From positions 1-39,264 of the forward strand of contig JAIRSD010000033.1 of assembly GCA_031255615.1 (NCBI GenBank): 39,264 nucleotides of DNA, in the 5' to 3' direction. The position numbers were made by a program, and so were the translations under genes. The DNA is from Treponema sp. Lineage in GTDB: Bacteria > Spirochaetota > Spirochaetia > Treponematales > Breznakiellaceae. The stretch's first letter is position 1. Every line of letters starts with the position of its first letter. Below are positions 39,085 to 39,264 of the stretch, one piece after another. Below the pieces are notes generated by a model, which was not told where the DNA came from, did not search any database, and saw nothing but the letters and a program-made list of their open reading frames with translations.

Positions 39085-39264
39085 ATGGGGTTTACCATGG
39101 CAGAGAAAAAAAAGATTGCGGCCCGCTTCGCCGCCCGCTACCGGATGGCCGCCAAACACGAAAAGTCCCGAATCCTGGACGAGTATCTGGCCCTCTCAGG
39201 CTCCAAAAGCCGGAAATACGCGATCTTCAAGCTCAACCGCCTCGGAACCACCCGGCTCCTGACC
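39085..39264 (+). CDS. transposase, N-terminal fragment (cut by window edge)
   Basis: 60 codons seen, open at the window end. N-terminal sequence MGFTMAEKKKIAARF, then ARYRMAAKHEKSRILDEYLA and SGSKSRKYAIFKLNR, resembles the helix-turn-helix region of integrase-type transposases with the YRxAxKxEKxxILDE...TGYxRKYA pattern, as I remember that group. No catalytic DDE residues are in view. ATG 39085 has GGAGGT four bases upstream; ATG 39097 is also in frame. Exact insertion-sequence family not assigned. Confidence 0.7.
   Translation, partial: MGFTMAEKKKIAARFAARYRMAAKHEKSRILDEYLALSGSKSRKYAIFKLNRLGTTRLLT

Larger units (their letters stand above)
38973..39264 (+). mobile_element. insertion sequence, left end (cut by window)
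   Basis: The probable left end begins at TGTCAATGCGCC. Two near-identical direct repeats follow: TGCGCCACGTTAAATCTAACC (38989 on) and TGCGCCACGTAAAAATCTAACC (39023 on), each continuing CATRGGG; these are likely transposase binding sites. A transposase gene starts at 39085. The right end and any target duplication lie outside the window, so the boundary is provisional. Confidence 0.7.

Noticed and set aside
1..39264. tRNA, rRNA, riboswitch or prophage attachment sites
   Set aside because: No GGTTCGA-type T-loop with matching arms, no conserved riboswitch core and no integrase were recognised by eye; a tRNAscan/Infernal run would be decisive.

Overview
The window looks like chromosomal DNA of a GC-rich, fermentative spirochaete (Treponema-like, possibly from an animal or insect gut). 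No rRNA or other taxonomic marker is present, so this placement is inference. It rests on a DUF4912 gene followed by a GH57/DUF1957 gene, mfd beside a secreted-protein/PilZ pair, a MoxR-DUF58-Bat operon, small lipoproteins with spirochaete-like lipoboxes, and a bifunctional AdhE.

Layout. 1-5.1 kb: a secreted transglutaminase-like protein (-), an RluA-type pseudouridine synthase, then DUF4912 and GH57. 5.1-7.3 kb: a repeat-rich stretch with one HAD hydrolase. 7.3-15.6 kb: mfd (-), a secreted protein plus PilZ protein (+), and an ABC exporter of one ATPase and two permeases (-). 16-20.3 kb: an outer-membrane barrel candidate (+), then TatD, aldo/keto reductase and metallo-beta-lactamase-fold genes (-). 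20.4-22.1 kb: a less GC-rich island with two lipoproteins, one FMN-binding-like. 22.4-25.8 kb: adhE coupled to a small phosphotransferase. 26.2-31.5 kb: a second pseudouridine synthase, an SRPBCC/oxidoreductase pair and an aminotransferase. 31.5-38.7 kb: a tightly packed moxR-DUF58-batD-like-batA-batBC-batE-like-smr operon facing infA. The right edge cuts an insertion sequence.

The long intergenic gaps are mostly filled by dispersed repeats. (P) A palindromic element has a fixed core (GCGCAAGGGATAG, AGCGGA, AGCGGATAGCCCGG, TGCGCCC) and two hairpins whose sequence changes completely between copies while staying self-complementary. There are eight clear copies plus one decayed copy, on both strands. 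Two copies carry three further hairpins in the same order. (C) A fold-back unit of about 200 bp (CCACGAAGGCG...) occurs in nine copies, partly in tandem. (F3) A hairpin with an ACTGAAGTTTC-type loop occurs in two clear copies plus a related hairpin. (F4) A 103-bp direct repeat occurs twice. Many apparent ORFs in the gaps are translations of these repeats. The P element is the most interesting unexplained structure here: stem changes paired by compensating changes suggest a conserved RNA or DNA fold.

Other points of note: a GH57 protein that seems to lack the usual catalytic Asp and carries a four-Cys cluster, a BatB-BatC fusion with an internal lipobox, an insertion-sequence end that appears to supply the -35 box of infA, and a transposase ribosome-binding site held in a hairpin.
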